DNA of 64,000 nucleotides from Variovorax sp. 770b2 (GTDB lineage Bacteria; Pseudomonadota; Gammaproteobacteria; Burkholderiales; Burkholderiaceae_C), in the NCBI RefSeq assembly GCF_900115685.1, contig NZ_FOXJ01000001.1, positions 1,893,796 to 1,957,795 of the forward strand, given 5' to 3'. Position numbers and translations under genes: made by a program. Below, piece after piece: positions 34,170 to 43,827 of this stretch. The notes beneath the pieces were generated by a model. It had not been told where the DNA came from. It made no database searches and saw only the letters and a list, made by a program, of their open reading frames with translations. Position 1 is the first letter of the stretch. Every line of letters starts with the position of its first letter.

Positions 34170-35327
34170 GTGACCCGGCCTGCGCCCCAAGGCGCGCTCT
34201 GGGCGCTGCTGGCCGGCAATTTCGTGATCGGCACCGGCGTGATGGTGGTGCCCGGCACGCTCAACGAGATCAGTGCCTCGCTTTCTGTCACCGCTGCGAC
34301 GGCGGGCCAGTTGATCACTGCCGCCGCGGTCGTGATGTGCCTCGGCGCACCGCTCCTGGCCGCCCTGGTCGCGGGCTGGGACCGTCGCCAACTCCTGGCC
34401 CTCACGCTCCTCTGGTACGCCGCCGGACACGCCCTCTGCGCGCTCATGCCGAGCTTCGGCGCCCTGCTGCCCGTGCGCATGCTCACGGTGATCGGGCCTG
34501 CGATCTTCACGCCGCAGGCGGCGGCCTGCGCTGGCCTGCTGGTGCCGCCGGAACACCGCGGGCGCGCCGTCACCTTCGTCTTTCTCGGCTGGTCGATGGC
34601 TTCGGTGCTGGGCCTGCCGATCGGCGCGCTGATCGGCGGCCACCTGGGCTGGCGCATGGCCTTCATGGCCATCGCGATGCTCAGCGTCGTGAGTGCCGCC
34701 TCGATCTGGCTCACGCTGCCCACCGGCATCCGCCCCGCCGCGCTCACGGCCGCCGCGTGGTCGCGCGTGCTGCGCAGCCCGGTGCTGATGGGCATCGTGT
34801 CGGTCACGGCGCTGCAGGGCTCGGGGCAGTTCGTGCTGTTCAGCTATTTCGGGCCCGTCCTCAAGCAGAGCTTCGGCGCGGACGCCAACACGCTGAGCCT
34901 GATGTGGGCGCTGTTCGGTGCCTTCGGGCTGGTCGGCAACATGGTGGTCAGCCGCTACATCGACCGCATCGGCGCGGGCCGCATGGTGCTGCTGACGAGT
35001 TCGCTGATCGCGCTGAGCCTGCTGCTGTGGCCGTTCGCGAGCACGCTCGCCTGGCTCGCGGTGGTGATCGTGCCCTGGGGCCTGGGCTGCTTCGCCACCA
35101 ACTCGGCGCAGCAGGCGCGGCTGGTGGGGCTGGCACCCGCGCTCGCACCGGGCTCCGTGGCACTCAACAGCTCGGGCATCTATATCGGCCAGGCCGTCGG
35201 CGCTGGGCTCGGCGGCTGGCTGCTGGCCAACGACGCGGCGCCCTGGATGAGCCGGGTCGGCCTTGCGCTGCTGCTGATGGCCATTGCCCTCAGCGTGGCC
35301 ATCGACCGCAGCCGTCGCGCGGCCTGA
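34170..35327 (+). CDS. MFS transporter (12 membrane helices)
   Basis: Major facilitator superfamily permease in the inner membrane, probably an exporter of the drug or sugar-efflux type. The 385 residues form about 12 hydrophobic helices. The MFS motif between helices 2 and 3 (GAPLLAALVAGWDRRQLL) and the helix 4-5 region (GRAVTFVFLGWSMASVLGLP) are visible. The start is a GTG at 34170. The substrate is unknown. It may be co-transcribed with the dehydrogenase upstream. Confidence 0.88.
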   Translation: MTRPAPQGALWALLAGNFVIGTGVMVVPGTLNEISASLSVTAATAGQLITAAAVVMCLGAPLLAALVAGWDRRQLLALTLLWYAAGHALCALMPSFGALLPVRMLTVIGPAIFTPQAAACAGLLVPPEHRGRAVTFVFLGWSMASVLGLPIGALIGGHLGWRMAFMAIAMLSVVSAASIWLTLPTGIRPAALTAAAWSRVLRSPVLMGIVSVTALQGSGQFVLFSYFGPVLKQSFGADANTLSLMWALFGAFGLVGNMVVSRYIDRIGAGRMVLLTSSLIALSLLLWPFASTLAWLAVVIVPWGLGCFATNSAQQARLVGLAPALAPGSVALNSSGIYIGQAVGAGLGGWLLANDAAPWMSRVGLALLLMAIALSVAIDRSRRAA

Positions 35328-35460
35328 AAACCGCGGCCCCGCGTAAGACCCGGGACGCATCGCCCGCGCGGGATTGCAGAATCGGAGCTTGCGGGCGCTC
35401 TTGCGCCCCCACCTGCGCGGCAGGTCCGGATATCACTCAACCAGCGAAAATCTTCATCAA

Positions 35461-36981
35461 ATGACAGTGAATTACAAAAGGATCGGGCTCATCGGCGCCG
35501 GCGCCATGGGTCGCGGGATCGCACAGATCGCCGCACAGGCCGGCAGCGAGGTGCTGCTTCTGGACAGCTTTGCAGGTGCTGCCGAACGCGGACGCGAAGC
35601 CCTCATCGCCCAATGGAACAAGCTGCACGAAAAAGGCAAGCTCGACGCCGCGGCCCGCGATGCGCAGATCGCGCGCGTGCAGGCCATCGACTCGATCCAG
35701 GCGCTGGCCGGCTGCGACCTCGTCATCGAGGCCGTGATCGAAGACCTCGAAGTCAAGCGCAAGCTCTTCCGCGAGATCGAGACCGTGGTGGCCCCGACGG
35801 CCACGCTGGTCACCAACACCTCGTCGCTCTCGGTCACGGCCATCGCGGCCGGGCTCTCGCATCCGGAGCGCTTCGCGGGTTTTCACTTCTTCAACCCCGT
35901 GCCGCTGATGAAGGTGGTCGAGGTGGTGGCGGGCTTCAAGACCGCGCCCGAGGTCTGCAAGCAGCTGGCCGGCTACGCGGTGCAGATGGGCCACAGCGCG
36001 GTGCAGGCGCAGGACACGCCCGGCTTCATCGTCAACCACGCGGGCCGCGGCTACGGCACCGAAGCGCTGCGCATCGTCGGCGAAGGCGTGACCGATTTCG
36101 TGACCATCGACCGTATCCTGAAGGACCAGGCGGGCTTTCGCCTCGGCCCATTCGAGCTGCTGGACCTCACGGCGCTCGACGTGTCGCACCCGGTGATGGA
36201 ATCGATCTACCACCAGTACTTCGAGGAGCCGCGCTTTCGCCCGAGCGTGATCACCGCGCAGCGCCTGGCCGCCGGCGCGCTCGGCCGCAAGACCAACGAA
36301 GGCTTCTACCGCTACACCGACGGCGTGATGCAGCAGACGCCAGAGGCCCCTGCACCCGTGGTCGATGGCACGCCCTCGGTCTGGGTATCGCCGCGCGCCG
36401 CGCGCCGTGCCGAGCTGCTGCGCCTGATCAACACGCTGGGCGCGCAGATCGACAGCGGCGCCACCGCCGCACCGCACTCGCTGATCCTCGTGGCCCCGCT
36501 GGGCTTCGACGTGACCACGGTTGCGGCTGTGGAGCGCCTGGACGCCACGCGCACCGTCGGCATCGACATGCTGATCGACGACGCTGCCACCAAGCGTCGC
36601 GTGCTCGCGACCAATCCGGCCACCCGTCGCGACATCCGCGATGCCGCGCACGCCCTCTTCGCGCGCGACGGCAAGGCCGTGAGCGTGATCCGCGACAGCG
36701 GCGGCTTCGTCACGCAGCGCGTGATCGGCACCATCGTCAACATCGCCACCGACATGTGCCAGCAGCGCGTGTGCTCGCCGGCCGACCTGGAAACCGCGGT
36801 GCAACTGGGCCTGGGCTATCCGCGCGGCCCGCTGGCCATGGGCAATCTCTATGGCCCGACCAACATGCTCGAAGTGCTGTTCAACCTGCAGACCGTCTAC
36901 GGCGACCCGCGCTATCGCCCGAGCCCGTGGCTGCGCCGCCGCGGCGCGCTGGGCCTGAGCCTCTTGCACGAAGAAGAATAA
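35461..36981 (+). CDS. 3-hydroxyacyl-CoA dehydrogenase (PaaH/HBD family, long form)
   Basis: Oxidises 3-hydroxyacyl-CoA with NAD in beta-oxidation or in aromatic-acid CoA pathways. The 506-residue protein has the NAD fold IGLIGAGAMGRGIAQIAAQ near residue 8 and VIEDLEVKRKLF. The catalytic region is TSSLSVTAIAAG with the His in GFHFFNPVPLMKVVEV. The first C-terminal domain (PGFIVNHAGRGYGTEAL) and a second dehydrogenase C-terminal domain (DSGGFVTQRVIGTIVNIATD) follow, as in the about 500-residue phenylacetate-type enzymes. Start ATG at 35461. It leads a set of CoA-ester genes running to 41000. Confidence 0.92.
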   Translation: MTVNYKRIGLIGAGAMGRGIAQIAAQAGSEVLLLDSFAGAAERGREALIAQWNKLHEKGKLDAAARDAQIARVQAIDSIQALAGCDLVIEAVIEDLEVKRKLFREIETVVAPTATLVTNTSSLSVTAIAAGLSHPERFAGFHFFNPVPLMKVVEVVAGFKTAPEVCKQLAGYAVQMGHSAVQAQDTPGFIVNHAGRGYGTEALRIVGEGVTDFVTIDRILKDQAGFRLGPFELLDLTALDVSHPVMESIYHQYFEEPRFRPSVITAQRLAAGALGRKTNEGFYRYTDGVMQQTPEAPAPVVDGTPSVWVSPRAARRAELLRLINTLGAQIDSGATAAPHSLILVAPLGFDVTTVAAVERLDATRTVGIDMLIDDAATKRRVLATNPATRRDIRDAAHALFARDGKAVSVIRDSGGFVTQRVIGTIVNIATDMCQQRVCSPADLETAVQLGLGYPRGPLAMGNLYGPTNMLEVLFNLQTVYGDPRYRPSPWLRRRGALGLSLLHEEE

Positions 36982-37015
36982 ATAAACAACAACCGACTGG
37001 AAACGCGACACAGCG

Positions 37016-37795
37016 ATGACCGCCGAACTCAAGAGCACGAGCGAAGGCAGCACCATGGTGCTGACGATCGCCAACCCCACCCAGCGCAACGCGCTGGGCC
37101 CCGAGATCTACGCCGCGGGCATCGAGGCGCTCAACGGCGCCGAGAGCAGCGCGGAGATCCGCAGCGTCGTCATCGTGGGCGAAGGCGCGTGGTTCTGCGC
37201 CGGCGGCTCGCTGCAGCGCCTTCTGGCCAACCGCGAGCTCGACCGCTCGGTGCAGGCCGAGAGCATCGAGGGCCTGCACAACTGGATCGATTCGATCCGC
37301 ACCTTTCCAAAGCCGATCATCGCGGCCGTCGAAGGCGCCGCGGCCGGCGCGGGCTTCTCGCTCGCCCTGGCCTGCGACTTCGTGGTGGCGGCGCGCGACG
37401 CGGTGTTCGCGGCCTCGTACAGCAACGTGGCGCTGTCGCCCGACGGGGGCCTCAGCTGGCACCTGGGGCAGCAGCTGCCGCGGCAGCTGGCCAGCGAATG
37501 GCTCATGAACGGCGAGCGCATCGCCGCGCCGCGCCTGCATGCGGCCGGCCTCGTGAACGAGCTCACCGAGAACGGACAGGCGCTCGCGGGTGCCCTGGCG
37601 CTGGCGAAGAAGCTCAACGCCCGCGCGCCCAACTCGCTGGCCAGCATCAAGGAACTGCTGAGCGAAGCACGCGGCGCCACGCTGGCCGCGCAGCTGTCGC
37701 AGGAGCGCGATCACTTCGTTCGCAACCTGCACCATGCGAACGCGGGCATCGGCATCGCCGCGTTCCTGGAGAAGAAACCGCCGCAGTACGAGTAG
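37016..37795 (+). CDS. Enoyl-CoA hydratase/isomerase family protein
   Basis: Crotonase-fold enzyme of 259 residues. Visible are the oxyanion-hole strand GEGAWFCAGGSLQRLL, AAAGAGFSLALACDFVVAARDA, and SPDGGLSWHLGQQLPRQLA. The Asp-Gly-Gly pattern in the last motif, in place of the classic Glu, is like PaaG-type isomerases or oxepin-CoA-acting enzymes rather than a typical hydratase. This and the neighbouring long 3-hydroxyacyl-CoA dehydrogenase point to aromatic or unusual acyl-CoA breakdown; the substrate is inferred only. It lies 34 bp after the dehydrogenase gene. Confidence 0.88.
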   Translation: MTAELKSTSEGSTMVLTIANPTQRNALGPEIYAAGIEALNGAESSAEIRSVVIVGEGAWFCAGGSLQRLLANRELDRSVQAESIEGLHNWIDSIRTFPKPIIAAVEGAAAGAGFSLALACDFVVAARDAVFAASYSNVALSPDGGLSWHLGQQLPRQLASEWLMNGERIAAPRLHAAGLVNELTENGQALAGALALAKKLNARAPNSLASIKELLSEARGATLAAQLSQERDHFVRNLHHANAGIGIAAFLEKKPPQYE

Positions 37796-37856
37796 CGCCT
37801 TCTGGCGTCGCTCCCGTGACACCCCCCAGCTTTTCAGTCGCCGAGAGGACAGACCA

Positions 37857-38576
37857 ATGGACGACCCCATTCTTACCATCGAAGAACGTGAAGCGATCAA
37901 CAGTGGTCGCTGGTTTTCTTCCCTATCTCCATCGCTACGGCACGACATCCTCCGATGCGCTTTCGTCAAACGCTACAAGGACGGCGACCTGATCGCCGCA
38001 CGCGGCGATCCACCCGAACACTGGATTGCCTGCGCCAAGGGCGCGGTGCGGGTCAGCTCGACGGCCGTCTCGGGCAAGCAGGTGACGCTGACGTACGTGG
38101 AGCCGGGCATCTGGTTCGGCGACGTGGCGATGTTCGACGGGGACCGGCGCACGCACGACGCGTATGCGCATGGGGACAGCACCATTCTTTGCGTGGCGCG
38201 GGCCGACTTCCAGAAGATCCTCACCTCGCACGTGGAACTGTACGAAGCGCTGATGCGGCTGCAGGCGCGCCGCATCCGCACGCTGTTCGGGCTGGTGGAA
38301 GACCTCAACACCCTGCCCTTGCGCGCACGCCTGGCCAAGCAGCTGATTCACCTGGTGCGCAGCTACGGCGTGCCCAACTTGGACGACGGCAGCCAGATGC
38401 GCATCGGCCTGCAACTGGCGCAGGAAGAACTGGCGCAACTGCTGGGCGCGTCGCGCCAGCGGGTCAACCAGGAACTCAAGACCATGGAACGCGAGGGCAC
38501 CATCCGGATCGAGCCGGGCGGCCTTGTGGTTCTGGATCGCGCTGCACTCATGCGCGTCTCGGAAGCGGATATCTGA
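37857..38576 (+). CDS. Crp/Fnr family transcriptional regulator
   Basis: The 239-residue protein has a cyclic-nucleotide-type beta-roll (about 30-130; YKDGDLIAARGDPPEHW, VTLTYVEPGIWFGDVAMFDG), a dimer helix (LYEALMRLQARRIRTLFGLVE), and a C-terminal winged helix. The recognition helix lies in LAQEELAQLLGASRQRVNQE. No Fnr-type cysteine set is seen. ATG at 37857 (MDDPILTIEERE). It sits inside the CoA-catabolic set, one base from the next gene, so it probably controls that set; the ligand is unknown. Confidence 0.92.
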   Translation: MDDPILTIEEREAINSGRWFSSLSPSLRHDILRCAFVKRYKDGDLIAARGDPPEHWIACAKGAVRVSSTAVSGKQVTLTYVEPGIWFGDVAMFDGDRRTHDAYAHGDSTILCVARADFQKILTSHVELYEALMRLQARRIRTLFGLVEDLNTLPLRARLAKQLIHLVRSYGVPNLDDGSQMRIGLQLAQEELAQLLGASRQRVNQELKTMEREGTIRIEPGGLVVLDRAALMRVSEADI

Positions 38577-38577
38577 C

Positions 38578-39684
38578 ATGAGCCAGGACTTCTCCAACTT
38601 CGTCGGCACCCGCGCGGTGTCGCAGCAGCACGCCTTCGACATCGAGGTGCTCGCCGCCTGGCTCGAGAAGAACCTCGAGGGCTTCAAGGGGCCGCTGACG
38701 GCCGAGATGTTCAAGGGCGGCCAGTCGAACCCGACCTACAAGCTCGTCACGCCCACGCAAAGCTACGTGATGCGCGCCAAGCCCGGGCCGGTTGCCAAGC
38801 TGCTGCCCTCGGCCCATGCGGTGGAGCGCGAATTCAAGGTCATGAGCGGCCTGCAGGGCACCGACGTGCCGGTGCCGCGCATGCATTGCCTGTGCGAGGA
38901 CGAATCCGTCATCGGCCGCGCCTTCTACGTGATGGAGTTCATGCAGGGCCGCGTGCTCTGGGATCAGTCGCTCCCCGGTTTCAGCAACGCCGAGCGCGCG
39001 GCCTATTACGACGAGATGAACCGCGTCATCGCTGCGCTGCACACGGTCGACTTCGCCGCCCGAGGCCTGGCCGACTACGGCAAGCCCGGCAACTACTTCG
39101 AGCGCCAGATCGGCCGCTGGAGCAAGCAGTACAAGGCCTCGACCGATGGCGCGGGCGAACTGTCGCAGCCGATCGAGGCCATGGAGCGCCTGATCGACTG
39201 GCTCCCCGCCCACATGCCGGCAAGCGCGCGCGACGAGAGCAAGGTCTCGATCGTCCATGGCGACTACCGCCTGGACAACGTGATGTTCCATGCCACCGAG
39301 CCGCGGATCGTCGCGGTGCTCGACTGGGAGCTCTCCACGCTGGGCCATCCGCTGGCGGACTTCAGCTATCACTGCATGTCCTGGCACATGCCCCCCACCA
39401 CCGGCCGCGGCATCGGCGGCGTGGATGTCGCGGCGCTGGGCATTCCCACCGAGAGCGAGTACATCCGCCGCTATTGCGAGCGCACGCGCATCAGCACGCC
39501 CGAGGCGTTGGCACCCGACTGGAATTTCTATCAGGCCTACAACCTGTTCCGCATGGCTGCAATCCTGCAGGGCATTGCGAAGCGGGTCGAGGCCGGTACT
39601 GCATCGAGCGAGCAAGCCGTGGCGTCAGCGCGCGGCGCGAGACCGATGGCCGAGATGGCCTGGCAGTTTGCCCAAAAGGCATAA
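38578..39684 (+). CDS. Phosphotransferase family protein (APH/ACAD10-like kinase)
   Basis: The 368-residue protein has the aminoglycoside phosphotransferase fold with catalytic [12 protein letters not shown] and the metal-binding [19 protein letters not shown]. The N-terminal part ([13 protein letters not shown], then YVMRAKPGP) is the nucleotide-binding lobe. Members next to acyl-CoA dehydrogenase genes resemble the kinase half of ACAD10/11, which phosphorylates 4-hydroxyacyl-CoAs so that an acyl-CoA dehydrogenase-type partner can remove the phosphate. This gene lies 44 bp before such a dehydrogenase, so that role is a fair inference. ATG at 38578. Confidence 0.9.
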   Translation: MSQDFSNFVGTRAVSQQHAFDIEVLAAWLEKNLEGFKGPLTAEMFKGGQSNPTYKLVTPTQSYVMRAKPGPVAKLLPSAHAVEREFKVMSGLQGTDVPVPRMHCLCEDESVIGRAFYVMEFMQGRVLWDQSLPGFSNAERAAYYDEMNRVIAALHTVDFAARGLADYGKPGNYFERQIGRWSKQYKASTDGAGELSQPIEAMERLIDWLPAHMPASARDESKVSIVHGDYRLDNVMFHATEPRIVAVLDWELSTLGHPLADFSYHCMSWHMPPTTGRGIGGVDVAALGIPTESEYIRRYCERTRISTPEALAPDWNFYQAYNLFRMAAILQGIAKRVEAGTASSEQAVASARGARPMAEMAWQFAQKA

Positions 39685-39728
39685 CCAGGCCCTCCCCCTC
39701 CGCCCAATCACCCCCACCAGGAGACAGC

Positions 39729-41000
39729 ATGGATTTCGAATATTCGGCCAAGACCAAGGAACTGCAAAAGCGCGTCAGCGACTTCATGGACGCGCACATC
39801 TACCCGGCCGAAGCCGAGTATTCCGCCGAGCTGGCCGCCAACACGGCCGCCGGCAAGCGCTGGACCGCGCTGAAGACCGTCGAGAAGGTCAAGGAAAAGG
39901 CCAAGGCCCAGGGCCTGTGGAACCTGTTCCTGCCGGTGGACAGCGCCGCCGCCTCGGGCTACGACGGCGCGGGCCTCACCAACCAGGAATACGCGCCGCT
40001 GGCCGAAATCATGGGCCACGTGCCATGGGCATCGGAAGCCTTCAACTGCTCCGCGCCGGACACCGGCAACATGGAAACCATCGCCCGCTATGGCTCGGAC
40101 GCCATCAAGGCGCGCTGGCTCAAGCCGCTGCTCGAAGGCCAGATCCGCTCGGCCTTCGCGATGACCGAGCCCGACGTGGCATCGAGTGACGCCACCAACA
40201 TCTCGACCCGCATCGAACGCCAGGGCGACGAGTACGTGATCAATGGCCACAAATGGTGGATTTCGGGTGCTGCCGATCCGCGCTGCGCCGTCTTCATCAC
40301 CATGGGCAAGAGCGATCCGGACGCACCGCGCCACTCGCAGCAGAGCATGGTGATCGTGCCAGCCGATGCCAAGGGCATCCGCATCGTGCGACCGCTCAAC
40401 GTGATGGGCTACGACGACGCGCCGCACGGCCACGTCGAGATGTATTTCGAGAACGTGCGCGTGCCTGTCGACAACATCCTGCTCGGCGAAGGCCGCGGCT
40501 TCGAAATCGCGCAAGGCCGCCTTGGCCCGGGACGCATCCACCACTGCATGCGCCTGATCGGCCTGGCCGAGCGCGCGCTCGAACTGATGTGCAAGCGCGC
40601 CTCCTCGCGCGTCGCCTTCGGCAAGACCGTCGCCTCGCAGACCGTGACGCAGGAACGCATCGCCGAAGCGCGCTGCAAGATCGACATGGCGCGCCTCCTC
40701 ACGCTCAAGGCCGCCTGGCTGATGGACGTGGCCGGCAACAAGGTCGCCAAGAACGAGATCGCGATGATCAAGGTGGTCGCGCCCAGCATGGCTTGCCAGG
40801 TCATCGACTGGGCCATGCAGGTCCACGGCGGCGGCGGCATGTGCGACGACTTCCCGCTTGCCTACGCCTATGCCGGCGCGCGCACGCTGCGCTTTGCGGA
40901 CGGCCCGGACGAAGTGCACCGCAATGCGATCGCGAAGTGGGAGCTGGGCAAGTACGCGCCCAACAAGACCGAAGCCGAGGCGCCCGTCACGCGCTTCTGA
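39729..41000 (+). CDS. Acyl-CoA dehydrogenase (ACAD10/11-like neighbour of the kinase)
   Basis: FAD enzyme of 423 residues. The start [20 protein letters not shown] is typical of the long-chain/ACAD11-like group. FAD-binding [46 protein letters not shown] and [13 protein letters not shown] follow. The catalytic Glu lies in [37 protein letters not shown] is also conserved. Together with the preceding kinase it could handle hydroxylated acyl-CoAs; alone it would start beta-oxidation. A GC-rich hairpin follows the stop. Confidence 0.93.
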   Translation: MDFEYSAKTKELQKRVSDFMDAHIYPAEAEYSAELAANTAAGKRWTALKTVEKVKEKAKAQGLWNLFLPVDSAAASGYDGAGLTNQEYAPLAEIMGHVPWASEAFNCSAPDTGNMETIARYGSDAIKARWLKPLLEGQIRSAFAMTEPDVASSDATNISTRIERQGDEYVINGHKWWISGAADPRCAVFITMGKSDPDAPRHSQQSMVIVPADAKGIRIVRPLNVMGYDDAPHGHVEMYFENVRVPVDNILLGEGRGFEIAQGRLGPGRIHHCMRLIGLAERALELMCKRASSRVAFGKTVASQTVTQERIAEARCKIDMARLLTLKAAWLMDVAGNKVAKNEIAMIKVVAPSMACQVIDWAMQVHGGGGMCDDFPLAYAYAGARTLRFADGPDEVHRNAIAKWELGKYAPNKTEAEAPVTRF

Positions 41001-41014
41001 TTCGTTGTCTTGCT

Positions 41015-41046
41015 CCTCTCCCCTCGGGGAGAGGGTTGGGGTGAGG
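41015..41046. repeat. REP-like palindromic element
   Basis: CCTCTCCCC-TC-GGGGAGAGG is a perfect nine-base inverted repeat, followed by GTTGGGGTGAGGG. This matches the form of dispersed extragenic palindromes found between genes of many proteobacteria. It lies in the 83-bp gap between the convergent acyl-CoA dehydrogenase and acetyltransferase genes and may also help end transcription. Confidence 0.65.
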
Positions 41047-41083
41047 GCCGACGGCGATCAATTCGCCTCGGCCCTTTTCTTTT

Positions 41084-41566
41084 TCAGAGCTTCCTCTGCA
41101 GGAAGACCGCTTGGCCGAAGGCCGGGTCGAGTTGGTAGCCGATGAATCCCTCACGCTCGTAGGAGCGCAACGCAGGCGCATTGCCCGAGAGCACTTCGAG
41201 CGTGAGCTTGCAGGCGCCCCGCTTGCGCGCCTCTTCTTCGACCCGAGCGAACATCTTCTGCGCGACGCGCTGGCCGCGGTGGCTGGGCAGCACGACCACG
41301 TCGTGCACATTGACCAGCGGCTTGCAGGCGAAGGTCGAGAAGCCTTCGATGCAATTGATCAGACCCACGGGCGTGTCGCCATCGAAGGCCAGCACGCTGA
41401 AGGCCTGCGGACGCGCCGCCAGTGCAGCAGGCAAGCCTTCGCGCACGGCGGCGTCGAGCGGCGTGCCGCCACCGGCCGGATCGCGCGCGTAGGTGTCGAG
41501 CAGGTCGACGACCGCCGCGGCCTGCGCGGCATCGCGGTAATCGGCAATCAAGGTCTCGATGCTCAT
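41084..41566 (-). CDS. GNAT family N-acetyltransferase
   Basis: The 160-residue acetyltransferase has the acetyl-CoA loop [42 protein letters not shown], and ends [10 protein letters not shown]. The substrate is unknown. It overlaps the glmM stop (ATGA at 41563-41566), so it is translated with glmM. GlmM makes glucosamine-1-phosphate for UDP-GlcNAc, but this protein is not GlmU. Confidence 0.9.
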   Translation of the reverse strand: MSIETLIADYRDAAQAAAVVDLLDTYARDPAGGGTPLDAAVREGLPAALAARPQAFSVLAFDGDTPVGLINCIEGFSTFACKPLVNVHDVVVLPSHRGQRVAQKMFARVEEEARKRGACKLTLEVLSGNAPALRSYEREGFIGYQLDPAFGQAVFLQRKL

Positions 41567-42900
41567 TGCGCTGGCTCCAGCGTGGCCGCGAGGCGCTTTG
41601 CGCACGACTGGGACTGCGCCGCGTCGCGCGCCTCGACCATCACGCGAACCAACGGCTCGGTGCCGCTCGCGCGGATCAGCACGCGGCCGCCGTCGCCCAG
41701 CTCGGCCTCGATGCGCTGCGTTTCGCTGGCCAGCGCCTTGTTGTCCTTCCAGTCCTGACCGGGCGAGAGGCGCACGTTGATCAGCGTCTGCGGGAAGAGC
41801 GTGACGCCTTCGAGCAGCTGCGCCACCGTCTTGCCGCTGCGCACGCACGCCTGCAGCACCTGCAGTGCGCTCACGATGCCGTCGCCCGTGGTGTGCCGGT
41901 CGAGCGCGAGCAGGTGGCCCGAACCCTCGCCGCCCAGGATCCAGCCGCGCTTGTCGAGTTCTTCGAGCACGTAGCGGTCGCCGACCTTGGCGCGCACGAA
42001 CTCGATGCCCTGCCCGCGCAGCGCGACCTCCACCGCCTTGTTGGTCATGAGCGTGCCGACCACGCCCACCGGCTTCTCGCCGCGTGCGATGCGCTCGGCC
42101 ACCATCAGGTACAGCAGCTCGTCGCCATTGAAGAGACGCCCGCTGGCATCGACCAGCTGCAGGCGGTCGGCATCGCCGTCGAGCGCGATGCCGTAGTCGG
42201 CCTTCTGCGCCGTCACCGCGGCGACCAGCGCCTCGGGATGGGTCGCGCCGAAGCCCTTGTTGATGTTGAGTCCGTCGGGTGCGCAGCCGATGCTGGTCAC
42301 TTCCGCGCCCAGCTCGTGGAACACGTTGGGCGCCACCTGGTAGGCCGCGCCGTGCGCCGCATCGACCACGAGCTTCATGTCGCGCAGCGTCAGGTCGTTG
42401 GCGAAGGTGCTCTTGCAGAACTCGATGTAGCGGCCGGGCGCGTCGTTCAGGCGCCGCGCCTTGCCGATGTCGGCGGAGGCCGCCCACACCGGCGCCTCTT
42501 CGAGCGCCGCCTCGACCGCCAGCTCCCAGGCGTCGTCCAGCTTGGTGCCCTGCGCGCTGAAGAACTTGATGCCGTTGTCGGGAAAGGCGTTGTGGCTCGC
42601 GCTGATCACCACGCCGAGGCTGGCGCGCTGCGCCCGCGTGAGGTACGCGACGCCGGGCGTGGGCAGCGGGCCGAGCAGCACCACGTCGACACCCGCCGAA
42701 TTGAAGCCCGACTCGAGCGCCGATTCGAGCATGTAGCCGGAGATGCGGGTGTCCTTGCCGATCAGCACCGTGGGGCGCGCCTGGCTCTTCTTGAGCACGC
42801 GGCCCACGGCGTGCGCGAGGCGCAGCACGAAGTCGGGCGTGATGGGCGACTGGCCAACCGTGCCGCGGATGCCGTCGGTGCCGAAGTACTTGCGGGTCAT
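41563..42900 (-). CDS. glmM: Phosphoglucosamine mutase
   Basis: Turns glucosamine-6-phosphate into glucosamine-1-phosphate for UDP-GlcNAc synthesis, which feeds peptidoglycan and lipid A. The 445 residues start [20 protein letters not shown]. The active-site serine lies in [19 protein letters not shown], the metal loop is [13 protein letters not shown], the sugar loop GGEGSGHLL and the phosphate loop [15 protein letters not shown]. The ATG at 42900 overlaps the folP stop; the frame open to 43365 upstream is a shadow. Order ftsH-folP-glmM is the classic one. Confidence 0.97.
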   Translation of the reverse strand: MTRKYFGTDGIRGTVGQSPITPDFVLRLAHAVGRVLKKSQARPTVLIGKDTRISGYMLESALESGFNSAGVDVVLLGPLPTPGVAYLTRAQRASLGVVISASHNAFPDNGIKFFSAQGTKLDDAWELAVEAALEEAPVWAASADIGKARRLNDAPGRYIEFCKSTFANDLTLRDMKLVVDAAHGAAYQVAPNVFHELGAEVTSIGCAPDGLNINKGFGATHPEALVAAVTAQKADYGIALDGDADRLQLVDASGRLFNGDELLYLMVAERIARGEKPVGVVGTLMTNKAVEVALRGQGIEFVRAKVGDRYVLEELDKRGWILGGEGSGHLLALDRHTTGDGIVSALQVLQACVRSGKTVAQLLEGVTLFPQTLINVRLSPGQDWKDNKALASETQRIEAELGDGGRVLIRASGTEPLVRVMVEARDAAQSQSCAKRLAATLEPAQ

Positions 42901-43820
42901 GGGGTTTGCTCTTTTCTTTGTTGTGGTTGTTGTTCTGTCGCCTTCATCGCGCGCCACACGGCCAGGGCCGCCACCGTGTCGCGCACGTCGTGCACGCGCA
43001 CCACGGCGGCGCCGCGGTCCACGGCCAGCACTGCGGCCGCGACGCTCGGCACGACGCGCTCGCCCGCGGCCTGGATGCCGGTGACTGCGCCGATCGACGA
43101 CTTGCGCGACCAGCCCAGCAGCAGCGGATAGCCGGCGCCGAGCAGCTCGCGCTGCCGACCCAGCAGCGCGAAATTCTGCGCCACGGTCTTGCCGAAGCCG
43201 ACGCCCGGGTCCAGCGTGATGCGCGAGGGATCGATCTGCAGAGCGTGCAGGTGTGCCACCTGTTCGGCCCAGAACGCCATCACCTCGGGAATCACGTCGC
43301 CCTGCATGGGCACGGCCTGCATGGTCTGGGGATCGCGGTGCATGTGCATCAGGCAGATGCCGCACGACGGATGCGCCGCGACGGCCTCGCGCGCGCCGGG
43401 CTGGCGCAGCGCCCAGATGTCGTTGACGATGTCCGCCCCCAGGTCGAGCACGGCGCGCATGACCTCGGGCTTGTAGGTGTCGATGGAGAGCGGCACGTTC
43501 AGCTTCACGGCCTCGCGTACCACCGGCAGCACGCGCGCCAGTTCGGCGTCGAGCGGCACGGGGGGGCTGCCCGGGCGGGTGGATTCGCCCCCGATGTCCA
43601 GGATGTCGGCGCCCTCCTTGAGCAACTGCTCGCAGTGCTGCAGCGCAGTTCCGGTCGACGCATGTGCGCCGCCATCGGAGAAGGAATCGGGCGTGACGTT
43701 GACGATGCCCATCACGCGCGGCTGTGCGAGGTCGATTTTGAAGCGCGAGGTCTGCCAGACCGCGCCATTCGGCGCACCATGAAAAACGGGGCCAGAGGCC
43801 CCGTTGTCGCTTGATTTCAA
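42897..43820 (-). CDS. folP: Dihydropteroate synthase
   Basis: Joins p-aminobenzoate to the pterin diphosphate in folate synthesis. Family motifs are [34 protein letters not shown] and [16 protein letters not shown]. Further on are [24 protein letters not shown] and [11 protein letters not shown]. The start is uncertain. I chose the TTG at 43820, since GAGGTG lies just before it and overlaps the ftsH stop. An in-frame alternative at 43883 would overlap ftsH more. The conserved region begins about 35 residues in, so a little N-terminal extra sequence is present. Confidence 0.9.
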   Translation of the reverse strand: MKSSDNGASGPVFHGAPNGAVWQTSRFKIDLAQPRVMGIVNVTPDSFSDGGAHASTGTALQHCEQLLKEGADILDIGGESTRPGSPPVPLDAELARVLPVVREAVKLNVPLSIDTYKPEVMRAVLDLGADIVNDIWALRQPGAREAVAAHPSCGICLMHMHRDPQTMQAVPMQGDVIPEVMAFWAEQVAHLHALQIDPSRITLDPGVGFGKTVAQNFALLGRQRELLGAGYPLLLGWSRKSSIGAVTGIQAAGERVVPSVAAAVLAVDRGAAVVRVHDVRDTVAALAVWRAMKATEQQPQQRKEQTP

Positions 43821-43827
43821 GCCCACC

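Noticed and set aside
41563..43365. N-terminally extended glmM (600 codons)
   Set aside because: The extra 150 or so residues are folP read in another frame. The ATG at 42900 gives the classic GlmM start and overlaps the folP stop.
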